This document shows positions 16,661 through 24,324 of a stretch of DNA of 64,000 nt, one piece after another. Source of the stretch: an uncultured Clostridia bacterium. Its GTDB lineage: Bacteria; Bacillota; Clostridia; Christensenellales; Aristaeellaceae. The DNA is taken from NCBI GenBank assembly GCA_934632155.1, contig CAKTXZ010000012.1:19241-83240 (forward strand), written 5' to 3'. Every line of letters starts with the position of its first letter. Within the stretch, counting starts at the first letter, position 1. Under the pieces are notes generated by a model, which ran no database searches, was not told the DNA's origin, and worked only from the letters and a program-made list of their open reading frames with translations. The position numbers and the translations under genes are program-made.

Positions 16661-17359
16661 ATGAAGACACACCTGAACAAAAGAATGCTGACCTTAGCGC
16701 TGGCGCTGATGCTCTGCGCCCTGCCCGTGATGGGGCTTGCGGCGGAATACGCCACCGTGCGCGGCGGCGGGCTGAACCTGCGCCAGACGCCCTCGCTGGA
16801 TGCGAAGGTGCTGGGCCAGTACTGGACCGGTACGTGGGTGGAGGTGCTGGAAAGCGGCAAGGATTGGTGCAGGGTGAAGGTGGCCGGAAAGACCGGCTAC
16901 ATGATGAGCAAGTTCCTCAATCAGGGCAAGGGCGGCAATACCCTCTACGTTCGCACGAATACGGGCATCGGCCTGAACCTGCGCAACGCGCCCTCGATGG
17001 ATGGCGCTATCATGACCTCCTTCCCCATCGACACGGCCGTCACCGTGCTGCAGAAGGGCGGCACGTGGTACAAGGTGCAGGTCGGCGGCCTGACGGGCTA
17101 CATGAACAGCCGTTACCTCACCGCGGGCAAAGCGCCTTCCTACACCAGGCCTGTGAAGAACCCCTTTACCGCGACGCTGAAGAACATCAACGGCGGCAGC
17201 GTGGTGAATTTCCGCCTCTATCCGGGCATGAAGACCAAGGTGCTTCGCGTAGTGCCGGTCGGAACGAAGGTTACCGTGCTGGAAATGGGCGAAAACTGGT
17301 CGAAGGTCGAGCTGGACGGTCAGCAGGGCTATGTCAGCACCTACTTCCTCAAGTACTGA
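16661..17359 (+). CDS. Secreted protein with three SH3b domains
   Basis: A 232-residue product starting at the ATG with AGGAGG upstream. The signal peptide covers about 1-27 (ALMLCALPVMGLAA, then EYATV). Three bacterial SH3 repeats follow at about 28-85, 92-150 and 165-232, recognised by the repeated pattern LNLRxxPSxxAxVL...G..V.VL..G..W.KV...G..GYM. The third is more diverged (VVNFRLYPGMKTKVL). SH3b domains bind peptidoglycan or target wall proteins. There is no catalytic domain, so it is a wall-binding or sensor-like protein. Monocistronic, followed by a strong terminator. Confidence 0.9.
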   Translation: MKTHLNKRMLTLALALMLCALPVMGLAAEYATVRGGGLNLRQTPSLDAKVLGQYWTGTWVEVLESGKDWCRVKVAGKTGYMMSKFLNQGKGGNTLYVRTNTGIGLNLRNAPSMDGAIMTSFPIDTAVTVLQKGGTWYKVQVGGLTGYMNSRYLTAGKAPSYTRPVKNPFTATLKNINGGSVVNFRLYPGMKTKVLRVVPVGTKVTVLEMGENWSKVELDGQQGYVSTYFLKY

Positions 17360-17374
17360 ACATCGTGTAAAGAC

Positions 17375-17405
17375 GGGGCTGTCGGATTATCCGGCAGCCC
17401 CTTTT
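17375..17405 (+). terminator. Rho-independent terminator after the SH3-repeat gene
   Basis: GGGGCTGTCGG and CCGGCAGCCCC form an 11-bp stem followed by TTTT. Confidence 0.88.
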
Positions 17406-17455
17406 GCGCGGCGAAAAGTGCCTTGAATTCGCGGCGTCGACGCGCCCGTCGGGGC

Positions 17456-17484
17456 TTTACGCGCAGCGCAGTCTGTGGTATGAT
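17456..17484 (+). promoter_or_regulatory. Sigma-A promoter of the methyltransferase gene
   Basis: TTTACG (17456-17461) and TATGAT (17479-17484) are 17 bases apart, about 30 bases before the ATG. Confidence 0.55.
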
Positions 17485-17514
17485 AAACAAAAACAAGCAA
17501 GAAAGCGAACGGCG

Positions 17515-17811
17515 ATGGACGAAAGATTGATTTACGAAATTCTATCGGTTGTCGAAGAAATCCCCTATGGGAGGGTTGCGACCTACGGGCAGCTTGCGCG
17601 GCTGATCGGCCGGGAAAAGAACGCGCGTCTTGTCGGGCGCGTGCTTTCCCATGCCGAATTGTACGGCGATTATCCATGCCACCGTGTGGTGAATTGCACG
17701 GGCCGGCTCGCCCCGGGCTGGCCGGTGCAGGCGCTGCTGCTGGCCGGCGAAGGGATTCCCTTTCGCGATGAAGCGCATGTGGATTTGAAGCGCTGCGCAT
17801 GGGACTGCTGA
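17515..17811 (+). CDS. Short methylated-DNA-protein-cysteine methyltransferase (MGMT)
   Basis: A 98-residue stand-alone C-terminal MGMT domain. It has PYGRVATYGQLARLIG of the DNA-binding helix-turn-helix and the PCHRVV active-site motif with the acceptor Cys intact, which distinguishes it from ATL proteins (PWHRV). It would remove O6-alkyl groups from guanine in DNA by suicidal transfer. The length is that of the small MGMT forms lacking the N-terminal domain. The start at 17515 is preceded by only a weak Shine-Dalgarno. Downstream is convergent sigF. Confidence 0.9.
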   Translation: MDERLIYEILSVVEEIPYGRVATYGQLARLIGREKNARLVGRVLSHAELYGDYPCHRVVNCTGRLAPGWPVQALLLAGEGIPFRDEAHVDLKRCAWDC

Positions 17812-17865
17812 AGCATCGCACAAAACGCCGAGGGCGCGAGAGGATATTGATTGGTGAAGCGCCGC

Positions 17866-18519
17866 TCATCCGTATAGCCATGCCTGAATAAAATGGCTGC
17901 GCGCCTTGCGTTCCAGCCTTGAAACCCACGATTGGCTGGCATGGAGTACGTGCGCCAATTCCCCCTGACTGTGTCCGGCGCAGTAGCGCTGCTGCAAAAG
18001 CCAGCCCTCCATTCCAGGCATTCGCGCCAGCGTATCGCGCAGGAGAAAACGCTCCAGCCATGTTTCACCGCGAGGATCCGGCGTCGTTTCAAACAGGTAT
18101 CCTGTTTCATCGTATACCGCGCCGCGCTCCCATTCCAGCAGGAAGGCAAGCTCCGCCCTTTCCATGCCGGCGGCGCGGGCAATCTCGCCGATGTCCGCCG
18201 GCCGCCCGGCACGAAGCGCATCCTCCGCGAAGGCATGCGCAGCGCGCAGCTTGGCCCGCGTTCGCCAGCCAAGCGTATGGGAAAATGCGCGCCGCATTTC
18301 ACCCAGAATGACCGGCACGGCATAGGTCGAAAACTGGCAGCCGGAATCCTCCCGATAATGCCGAATCGCATATACCAGCCCGATGCAGCCCTGCTGGAAG
18401 GCGTCCTCACAGAAGGAAAAACGCCTGCTGAGCGCCTGAACGAGCGCTACGTTTTGCCGCACAAGCAGCGCCAGCATCTCCGCATTTCCCGCCTGCGCCG
18501 CCGCATATTCCCCGGCCAT
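17866..18519 (-). CDS. sigF: RNA polymerase sigma factor, sigma-F
   Basis: A 217-residue sigma-70-family factor of the sporulation F/G group. Region 2 contains FQQGCIGLVYAIRHY and FSTYAVPVILGEMRR, nearly the family signature. Region 4 ends with SQSWVSRLERKARSHF. Its place directly after spoIIAB (3-base gap) identifies it as sigma-F, which drives early forespore transcription. It is somewhat shorter and more diverged in region 3 than Bacillus SigF (about 255 residues). Controlled by SpoIIAB/SpoIIAA/SpoIIE. Confidence 0.93.
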   Translation of the reverse strand: MAGEYAAAQAGNAEMLALLVRQNVALVQALSRRFSFCEDAFQQGCIGLVYAIRHYREDSGCQFSTYAVPVILGEMRRAFSHTLGWRTRAKLRAAHAFAEDALRAGRPADIGEIARAAGMERAELAFLLEWERGAVYDETGYLFETTPDPRGETWLERFLLRDTLARMPGMEGWLLQQRYCAGHSQGELAHVLHASQSWVSRLERKARSHFIQAWLYG

Positions 18520-18522
18520 AGG

Positions 18523-18954
18523 TTACTTCCCCCGCAGCCGCTTTTCCATACGCACCGTCGTCCCCTCGCCGACGACCGATTCCACCCTGACCCGATCCAT
18601 GAACGTCTGCATCACGGAAAAGCCCATTCCGGAACGCTCCTTTTCCGGCTGCGTGGTGAAAAAGGGCTGCATTGCATGCGGAATGTCCTCGATGCCGCGG
18701 CCGCTGTCCGATACGGAAAGCTCAAGCAGCCCGTTTTCATTCAGCGTCGCTTCGATTGTTACAATCCCGATTTTTTCGCCGTATCCATGCACAATCGCGT
18801 TGGTTACGGCCTCGCTTACGGCCGTTTTGATGTCCGCCAGCGTATCGAGCGTCGGGTCAAGCTGAACGGCAAACGCGCTGACCGCAATACGCGCAAAGCT
18901 CTCGTTTTCTGGAACGCTGAGAAACTCCAGCTTCATTTGGTTTTTAACCTGCAT
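18523..18954 (-). CDS. spoIIAB: Anti-sigma-F factor SpoIIAB
   Basis: A 143-residue GHKL-type kinase and anti-sigma factor. The N-box is VSEAVTNAIVHGYG, G1 is VSDSGRGIEDI and G2 is RSGMGFSVMQTFMDRV. It binds sigma-F and phosphorylates SpoIIAA on a Ser. The ATG at 18954 (MQVKNQMKLEF) is placed eight bases after GGAGG, a site that lies in the end of spoIIAA; the in-frame ATG at 18975 lacks one. Middle gene of spoIIA. Confidence 0.95.
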   Translation of the reverse strand: MQVKNQMKLEFLSVPENESFARIAVSAFAVQLDPTLDTLADIKTAVSEAVTNAIVHGYGEKIGIVTIEATLNENGLLELSVSDSGRGIEDIPHAMQPFFTTQPEKERSGMGFSVMQTFMDRVRVESVVGEGTTVRMEKRLRGK

Positions 18955-18968
18955 GCTTTCTTCCTCCG

Positions 18969-19268
18969 TCAGCATTGTTCGATGATCTGGTTCATTCCGG
19001 ACAGAATAAAAATTTTTTTGACGTGCGGATTCATGTTCTTGACCGCGACTGCGCCGCCGCGCGCGGCCAGCGTACGGTATCGCCCCAGAATCACGCCGAT
19101 TCCGGATGAATCCATAAACGTCATGCCCTTCAGATCCAGCACCAGCCGCCGCACGCCGGGATCTGCGATCATATCATCCAGCTCCCGCCGAATGCCTGCC
19201 GCATTGCAGTGATCCAACTCCCCCGTAACCTTGACGATAACGGCGTCCCTTCTTCGTTCATAGTCCAT
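18969..19268 (-). CDS. spoIIAA: Anti-sigma-F factor antagonist SpoIIAA
   Basis: A 99-residue STAS-domain protein. The phosphorylatable Ser lies in TFMDSSGIGVILGRY, the hallmark of anti-anti-sigma factors. Once dephosphorylated by SpoIIE it displaces sigma-F from SpoIIAB. The start at 19268 (MDYERRRDAV) follows GGGAGGG at eight bases; an upstream reading from 19292 would cover that site and the start of the transcript. First gene of the operon. Confidence 0.95.
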   Translation of the reverse strand: MDYERRRDAVIVKVTGELDHCNAAGIRRELDDMIADPGVRRLVLDLKGMTFMDSSGIGVILGRYRTLAARGGAVAVKNMNPHVKKIFILSGMNQIIEQC

Positions 19269-19299
19269 ACATTTTCCCTCCCGAAAGTACATGTATGAT

Positions 19300-19327
19300 A
19301 AATTCAGGCCTTCCCCCTCACTATCCT
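19300..19327 (-). promoter_or_regulatory. Sigma-H-type promoter of spoIIA
   Basis: On the minus strand, AGGATAG (-35, 19321-19327) and the GAATTT -10 element (19300-19305) have the spacing of sigma-H promoters (AGGAWWT...RNNGAAT). The resulting leader of about 25 bases carries the spoIIAA Shine-Dalgarno. An imperfect 0A-box-like TGTCGCA lies further up (19369-19375). In Bacillus, spoIIA is transcribed by sigma-H with Spo0A. Confidence 0.6.
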
Positions 19328-19433
19328 GCCACGAAAAATGTTGCTTTATGCGGTTAATCTAAAAACCGTGCGACATATTTCGCCCCGCCGCGCCGGATAA
19401 CGCCGCGGCTGTGTTTTCTGTTCTTATGCAAGC

Positions 19434-19462
19434 AAAACCCCCGCGTCGTTACGACACGGGGG
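19434..19462 (-). terminator. Terminator of the LplABC-like/FAD oxidoreductase operon
   Basis: CCCCCGTGTCG and CGACGCGGGGG (minus strand) pair with one G-U around a three-base loop and are followed by TTTT. It lies just after the oxidoreductase stop. Confidence 0.8.
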
Positions 19463-19484
19463 GAAAAAGCGATGATCAGCGCAA

Positions 19485-20771
19485 TCAATCGAAGAGGCGG
19501 CAGCCCTGCTCCTCAAGCGCCCGACGTACGGGCGCATAATTCAGCTGCGAGATCGGTTGGTTCTGCCGGATGGACACAGCGGCCATCGTCCCCGCCGCCT
19601 GACCGATGGCCATGGCGATATTCATAACGCGGTAGGACGCGTGGGCGCGGTGGGTTCCGCTGATGCAGCGCCCGGCCAGCACCAGATTTTCGACCCGCAG
19701 CGGCTGCAGCGCACGCATGGGAATATCATAGGGCTGCGCACGATGCGGACAGCCTTCCGTTTCGGATTGCCCGCCGCCGGACGGATTATGGATGTCGATG
19801 GAGAAGTTCGCGCGATGTACCACGCAATCCTCAAAGCGCCGGCCGGCAATCAGGTCTTCGGCGCCGAGCAGGTACTTGCCGCGGATGCGCCGGCTTTCGC
19901 GTACGCCAAGCGTCGACGCGCTCACGCGAACGCGAATGTTTTCAAAGCCCGGCACCTCGGCGCGCAGGAAACGGTTTACCTGCTCCATCTGTGCGCGCAG
20001 CTCCAGCTCCGCCTTTTCAGCATCGCCGTCCGTAAGCACGCAGACGCCGTTTGCCTGCGTCGCGTTGACCAACCTTTCGCCTGACCGGCCAGTGGCGTAC
20101 AGACGCACGATGGTTACATTCTTGGGCAGCCTTCCCTCCTTCGCCGCCTTCTCGCACATGGATAGATATTCGCGCCCGTCGGGGAAAACGGTGTAATGCT
20201 CCTCATGATTGCAAACCAATGTGGACGCGGGATCGACGCCGTCGATGGTATACATCAGCGACGAGGGCTGTACCAGTCCGTCGCCGTCGCGTCCAACCAT
20301 CACCTCGGCGCCCGCCATCGCGGCGACATAGCCGTCGCCCGTCGCATCGATTACCCGCGCGGCTTCGTAGCAAACCACGCCCTCCTGCGACAGGGCAAAC
20401 ACGCCGCGAATCACGCCGTTTTCCACCCAAGCGTCCACAACCGGACGCTGCAGGCGAAAATCAACCCGCTCCTTTTCCAAAAGCGCCGTCAAAAGCCCCT
20501 TGGCTTCCTCGTTATCGATGCCGGTGGAGGCGTTCGGGCTGCCCAGCAGGCGATCAAGCTCATCGCGAATGCTGCCTTTGGCTACATCGCCCATGATGGT
20601 TGTCACATTGCCCAGCGTCAGGCAGCCGCCAACCGTACCGTAACGCTCCAGCAGCATCACACGCATTCCCGCGCGCGCCGCCGAAACCGCTGCGGCAATG
20701 CCGGAAGGCCCTGCGCCGCATACGATCACATCATACTTACCGCATAAGGGTGTTTCGCGCTGATATTGCAT
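19485..20771 (-). CDS. FAD-dependent oxidoreductase (FAD_oxidored type)
   Basis: A 428-residue cytoplasmic flavoprotein. The N-terminal Rossmann motif DVIVCGAGPSGIAAA is followed by the ERYGTVGGCLTLG segment typical of the family that includes XdhC-like and glycan-locus FAD proteins. VIDATGDGYVAAMAGAE and NLVLAGRCISGTHRAHASYR are further FAD contacts near the middle and C-terminus. The substrate cannot be told. It is the last gene of an operon with an LplABC-like importer (66 bases after the binding protein), so it probably oxidises or rearranges something derived from the imported sugar. Confidence 0.88.
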   Translation of the reverse strand: MQYQRETPLCGKYDVIVCGAGPSGIAAAVSAARAGMRVMLLERYGTVGGCLTLGNVTTIMGDVAKGSIRDELDRLLGSPNASTGIDNEEAKGLLTALLEKERVDFRLQRPVVDAWVENGVIRGVFALSQEGVVCYEAARVIDATGDGYVAAMAGAEVMVGRDGDGLVQPSSLMYTIDGVDPASTLVCNHEEHYTVFPDGREYLSMCEKAAKEGRLPKNVTIVRLYATGRSGERLVNATQANGVCVLTDGDAEKAELELRAQMEQVNRFLRAEVPGFENIRVRVSASTLGVRESRRIRGKYLLGAEDLIAGRRFEDCVVHRANFSIDIHNPSGGGQSETEGCPHRAQPYDIPMRALQPLRVENLVLAGRCISGTHRAHASYRVMNIAMAIGQAAGTMAAVSIRQNQPISQLNYAPVRRALEEQGCRLFD

Positions 20772-20837
20772 AACTCCGCCTCCCCGCGCCGTCGCGGCAG
20801 CGCCGGGAACCCCGACGCCGCCGCACGCTTCGCGTTC

Positions 20838-22280
20838 TTACTTGTTCTTGTACCAGTTGTTGTAAGCATCATAGGTTTCCTGACCGCCGTTGGCGAGCCA
20901 TTCCTGCACGAAAGCCGGATGATCCTCCACCTTGCGTACCCCCACGATGACCTGAAGCACGTAATCCTTCACCATGGTTTCCAGCGTCTGCTTGTTGCGC
21001 GTAACGGCGTCCAGCGTCGGACACAAATCGATCGGGTTGCTGCGGGCAAATTCGGCCGCATGCTTGTTCAGCCCGTCGTAGATTTCGCCGGTCGCCTTGG
21101 TGCGGCGGGTGCGCGCCATCCACATATCGCCGTAGCAGGTCATATCGAAGGAATTCAGATACCACCACGCGTTGTTGCGCAGCTCGTTGAAGATGGGCAT
21201 GATCGGGGCATAGTTGCCGTTTTCATCCACAGTGAAGGTTTCGTCCTTCACGCCCAGCGTTACATAGGTGAACACGTCGGAATCCAGCTTCCGGTTCATG
21301 AACTTCACCGCTTCCTCCGGGTGCTCGGCGGTCACGGGAATGCAGGAAACGTTGTTGAGCGCCTGCTGCTTCTTGATGCCGGCGTTGCCGTTCGCATCCT
21401 TAAAGGGATCCAGATAAATCAGCTCAATATCCGGATTGTTGTTGATGAAAGCGGTCAGCGGGCTGTCCGTCCAGCCGCCGCAGGCATACGCAAACGCGTT
21501 GCGGGAGGAGAACTTTTCCGTCAGGGTGGTCGTGTTGTTGACGGCGATGTCCTGATCGATCAGCTTATTGTTGTACAGGTCGACCAGATAGGCCAGATAA
21601 TCCTGATAAGCGGGAAGCTGCACATAGTGCTTCAGCTCGCCGTCCACTTCGTTCCAGTCAAAGTAGAAGCCGAAGCCGGAGGAAATAACGTCGATTTTGG
21701 ATTCGCCCTGCGTCAGGAAGGGAATCAGCTCGGGATGCGCCTGATGCACCTTCATCAGCATATCCTTGAATTCCGCCGCGTTCGTGGGAATTTCCAGATT
21801 CATTTCCTTCACGATGTCGCCGCGCAGCACGATGCCGGAGCTGATGCTGGCGCGCTCGGCCATCATGGGAATGCCGTAGATCACGCCCTCGCGCGTGGTC
21901 AGGCTATAGGCCTCTTCCGTAATCAGGCTGGTCAGGTTGCCGCCGTACTGCGCCAGCATGTCGTTGAGGGGCAGAAGCGCGTTGCGGGAAAGCAGCTCCA
22001 GATACATATTCTCGCTGATGCGCAGAATGTCGTAATGGTCGCCGGAGCCGATCTGCATCAGCAGATTATCCACCGCGTTTTCTGCCGGAAGCATGTAGTA
22101 TTCCACGTGATAGCCGGTTTTCTCCTCGATCGCCTTGGCCGTAGGATCATTGTTCGGGTCATGGCCGTTCCATGTTCCCAATACCTTGAGCGTGGGCAGC
22201 TCATCCGCGGCAAGCGCCGTCAGGGGCAGGATGCTCGCAAGCATCAGCATCGCAAGCAGCAAAGCAACGAGTTTCTTCAT
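20838..22280 (-). CDS. Extracellular solute-binding protein, LplA-like
   Basis: A 480-residue binding protein with signal peptide MKKLVALLLAMLMLASILPL and a signal-peptidase-I-type end (ALAADEL). There is no lipobox cysteine, which is unusual for a Gram-positive binding protein. The mature part resembles family-1 carbohydrate-binding proteins of the LplA/YtcQ type (LKVLGTWNGHDPNNDPTAKA, then alternating lobes). It lies downstream of two permeases in the usual YteP-YtcP-YtcQ order. The ligand is probably an oligosaccharide; no ATPase gene adjoins. Confidence 0.9.
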   Translation of the reverse strand: MKKLVALLLAMLMLASILPLTALAADELPTLKVLGTWNGHDPNNDPTAKAIEEKTGYHVEYYMLPAENAVDNLLMQIGSGDHYDILRISENMYLELLSRNALLPLNDMLAQYGGNLTSLITEEAYSLTTREGVIYGIPMMAERASISSGIVLRGDIVKEMNLEIPTNAAEFKDMLMKVHQAHPELIPFLTQGESKIDVISSGFGFYFDWNEVDGELKHYVQLPAYQDYLAYLVDLYNNKLIDQDIAVNNTTTLTEKFSSRNAFAYACGGWTDSPLTAFINNNPDIELIYLDPFKDANGNAGIKKQQALNNVSCIPVTAEHPEEAVKFMNRKLDSDVFTYVTLGVKDETFTVDENGNYAPIMPIFNELRNNAWWYLNSFDMTCYGDMWMARTRRTKATGEIYDGLNKHAAEFARSNPIDLCPTLDAVTRNKQTLETMVKDYVLQVIVGVRKVEDHPAFVQEWLANGGQETYDAYNNWYKNK

Positions 22281-22318
22281 GGGGTAGCCTCCTTTTTTAT
22301 CATATATCCGTTCACGGC

Positions 22319-23194
22319 TCAGCCCTTGACGGAGCCAACGGTAAGCCCGTGAACGAAATATTTCTGCAGGAAGGGATAAACGGCCAGAATCGGCGCGGAG
22401 CTGACCACAATGGCGGCGGCCTGCATGCCGCTGCTGGACAGTCCCGCCGCAATGACGGGATCGACCTCATAGAGGTTCTGCGTCGTGGTAATCAATTCAT
22501 AAAGGTACATCTGCAGCGGCTTCATATTGGGTCTGGTAATGAAGATCATCGCGTGATAATACGCGTTCCAGTAGCCGACTGCGTAAAACAGCGCAATGGT
22601 TGCCAGCGACGGAAGCGACAGCGGCAGCACAATGCTCACCAGCGTGCGTACAGGCCCCGCTCCGTCCACCCGCGCGGATTCCTCAATGGCCTCAGGCAGC
22701 CCTTCAAAAAACGTCTTCATTACAAACAGGTTATATTGCGACAGCGCCAATGGGATAATCTGGCACCAGAGCGTGTTAAGCAGCCCCAGCGAGCGAATCA
22801 GCACATAGATGGAAACCATGCCGCCGTAAAAGAGCATGCTGAACACGTACAGCACCAATATGATCCTGCGCCCGCGGAAGGAAGGCTTGGAAAGCGGATA
22901 AGCGGCCATGGTGGTAATCGTCAGGGCGATTGCCGTGCCGCCCAGCGTAATGACCACGCTGTTTCGAAAGGACGACCAGAACAGCGAATCCCCCAATACA
23001 TAACGATAGGTATTGAGTGTGGGCTCCAGCGGCCAGAAGGAAACGCGCCCGGCCGAAACCGCGCCGCTTCCTGAAAAGGATTTGGCCAGCATATGCACAA
23101 ACGGAAGCAGGCAAATGAGCGCGACGATGGACAGAAGCATCGTGTTAACGCCCTTCATCACGCGGTCGATCGGGCGCTTTTCAATCACAGCCAT
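22319..23194 (-). CDS. Carbohydrate ABC permease, YtcP/LplC-like
   Basis: A 291-residue permease with six helices and the cytoplasmic EAA loop EESARVDGAGPVRTLVSIVLP, which docks on the ATPase. The C-terminus FLQKYFVHGLTVGSVKG is highly typical of the LplC/YtcP group. It starts one base after the stop of the upstream permease, with AAGGAG in that gene's end. Confidence 0.93.
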   Translation of the reverse strand: MAVIEKRPIDRVMKGVNTMLLSIVALICLLPFVHMLAKSFSGSGAVSAGRVSFWPLEPTLNTYRYVLGDSLFWSSFRNSVVITLGGTAIALTITTMAAYPLSKPSFRGRRIILVLYVFSMLFYGGMVSIYVLIRSLGLLNTLWCQIIPLALSQYNLFVMKTFFEGLPEAIEESARVDGAGPVRTLVSIVLPLSLPSLATIALFYAVGYWNAYYHAMIFITRPNMKPLQMYLYELITTTQNLYEVDPVIAAGLSSSGMQAAAIVVSSAPILAVYPFLQKYFVHGLTVGSVKG

Positions 23195-23195
23195 A

Positions 23196-24140
23196 TTACC
23201 ACAAGCTCCTTCCGAAGACCTTCCGGCTTATGCCGTTGCAGGTAACCAGCAGAATAAACCCGATCAGCGATTCGAACAAGCCAAGCGCCGTTGCGGTGGA
23301 AAAATCAAACTTGCCCATGCCGATTCGATAAATGTAGGTCTGCAAAACATCGGCTGTTGAGTAAACGGTTGAATTATACATGACCAGAATTTGATCCAAG
23401 CCGGCCTGCAGGATATTGCCCACGCGTAAAAGCAGCATCAACAAAATGACGGGCAGTATGCCGGGAAGGGTAATATGCCAGATGCGCTTAAGCCGCCCCG
23501 CGCCGTCCACATACGCCGCCTCATAGAGCTCCTGATCGATGGACGTCAACGCGGCCAGATACACAATCGCCCCCCAGCCGGTTTCCTTCCACCCCTCTGT
23601 AAATACCAGCAGCCATCGGAAGGCGGCGGGATTGGTGTAAAACGATACGTTGCCGAGGCCCATGAAGGAAAGCGCCTTGTTCAAAATGCCGTTATTGGAA
23701 AGCAGCGTAACAAAAATACCGTGAATGATGACCCAGCTGAGAAAGTGCGGCATGTACACCAGCGTCTGCGTAACGCGCTGAAAGGGCTTGTGGGTCACTT
23801 CATTGAGCATCAGCGCCAGCACAATCGGCAGCGGAAAGAGCACCACCAGCTTCATCAGGCTGATCGTCAGGGTGTTGCCGAGCAGCCGCGCAAAATTCGC
23901 CGATCGAAAGATATTGTTAAAATATTTCATTCCCGCCCACGGGCTGGCAAACATCGAATTGAGAATGCCGTTGCTGGCAAACATGTTGAAATCCTTGAAC
24001 GCCAGCTGAAGCCCGAGCAGGGGCAGCAGCTTATATCCGATTACATAGACAAGCCCGGGCACGGACAGCGCATAATACAGCCAATTGGCGCGAAAATATT
24101 TCAGAAAGCTTTGCTTTTTCGGGCGAATAACGGTCTGCAT
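23196..24140 (-). CDS. Carbohydrate ABC permease, YteP/LplB-like
   Basis: A 314-residue permease whose N-terminus (LKYFRANWLYYALSVPGLVYVIGYKLLPLLG) places it in the LplB/YteP group. It has six helices; the EAA loop is YEAAYVDGAGRLKRIWHITLP. It is the first gene of a four-gene operon that diverges from the two-component system at 24325. A -10-like TACAAT (24171-24176, minus) lacks a good -35, as expected for an activator-dependent promoter. Confidence 0.93.
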   Translation of the reverse strand: MQTVIRPKKQSFLKYFRANWLYYALSVPGLVYVIGYKLLPLLGLQLAFKDFNMFASNGILNSMFASPWAGMKYFNNIFRSANFARLLGNTLTISLMKLVVLFPLPIVLALMLNEVTHKPFQRVTQTLVYMPHFLSWVIIHGIFVTLLSNNGILNKALSFMGLGNVSFYTNPAAFRWLLVFTEGWKETGWGAIVYLAALTSIDQELYEAAYVDGAGRLKRIWHITLPGILPVILLMLLLRVGNILQAGLDQILVMYNSTVYSTADVLQTYIYRIGMGKFDFSTATALGLFESLIGFILLVTCNGISRKVFGRSLW

Positions 24141-24251
24141 GCTTTAAGCTCCTTTCCTGACTACAGCGTCATTGTAAACAATTCTTCCGAAAAAGACCAT
24201 TGGAAAATACAAAGATTTTGTGGATTATCATTCGATATGCACAAAAAATGC

Positions 24252-24280
24252 TTTACCGAAGGATAGCTTTTACCTATAAT
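24252..24280 (+). promoter_or_regulatory. Promoter of the AraC-type response regulator/kinase operon
   Basis: TTTACC (24252-24257) and TATAAT (24275-24280) are 17 bases apart, about 40 bases before the TTG start. Confidence 0.6.
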
Positions 24281-24324
24281 AGAAAGGAAGAAACCAAATC
24301 ATTGGTTTTGGGGAGGGAACCGCA

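Noticed and set aside
20766..22352. Plus-strand open frame of 528 codons
   Set aside because: Antisense shadow of the LplA-like binding-protein gene, whose signal peptide, motifs and Shine-Dalgarno are clear.
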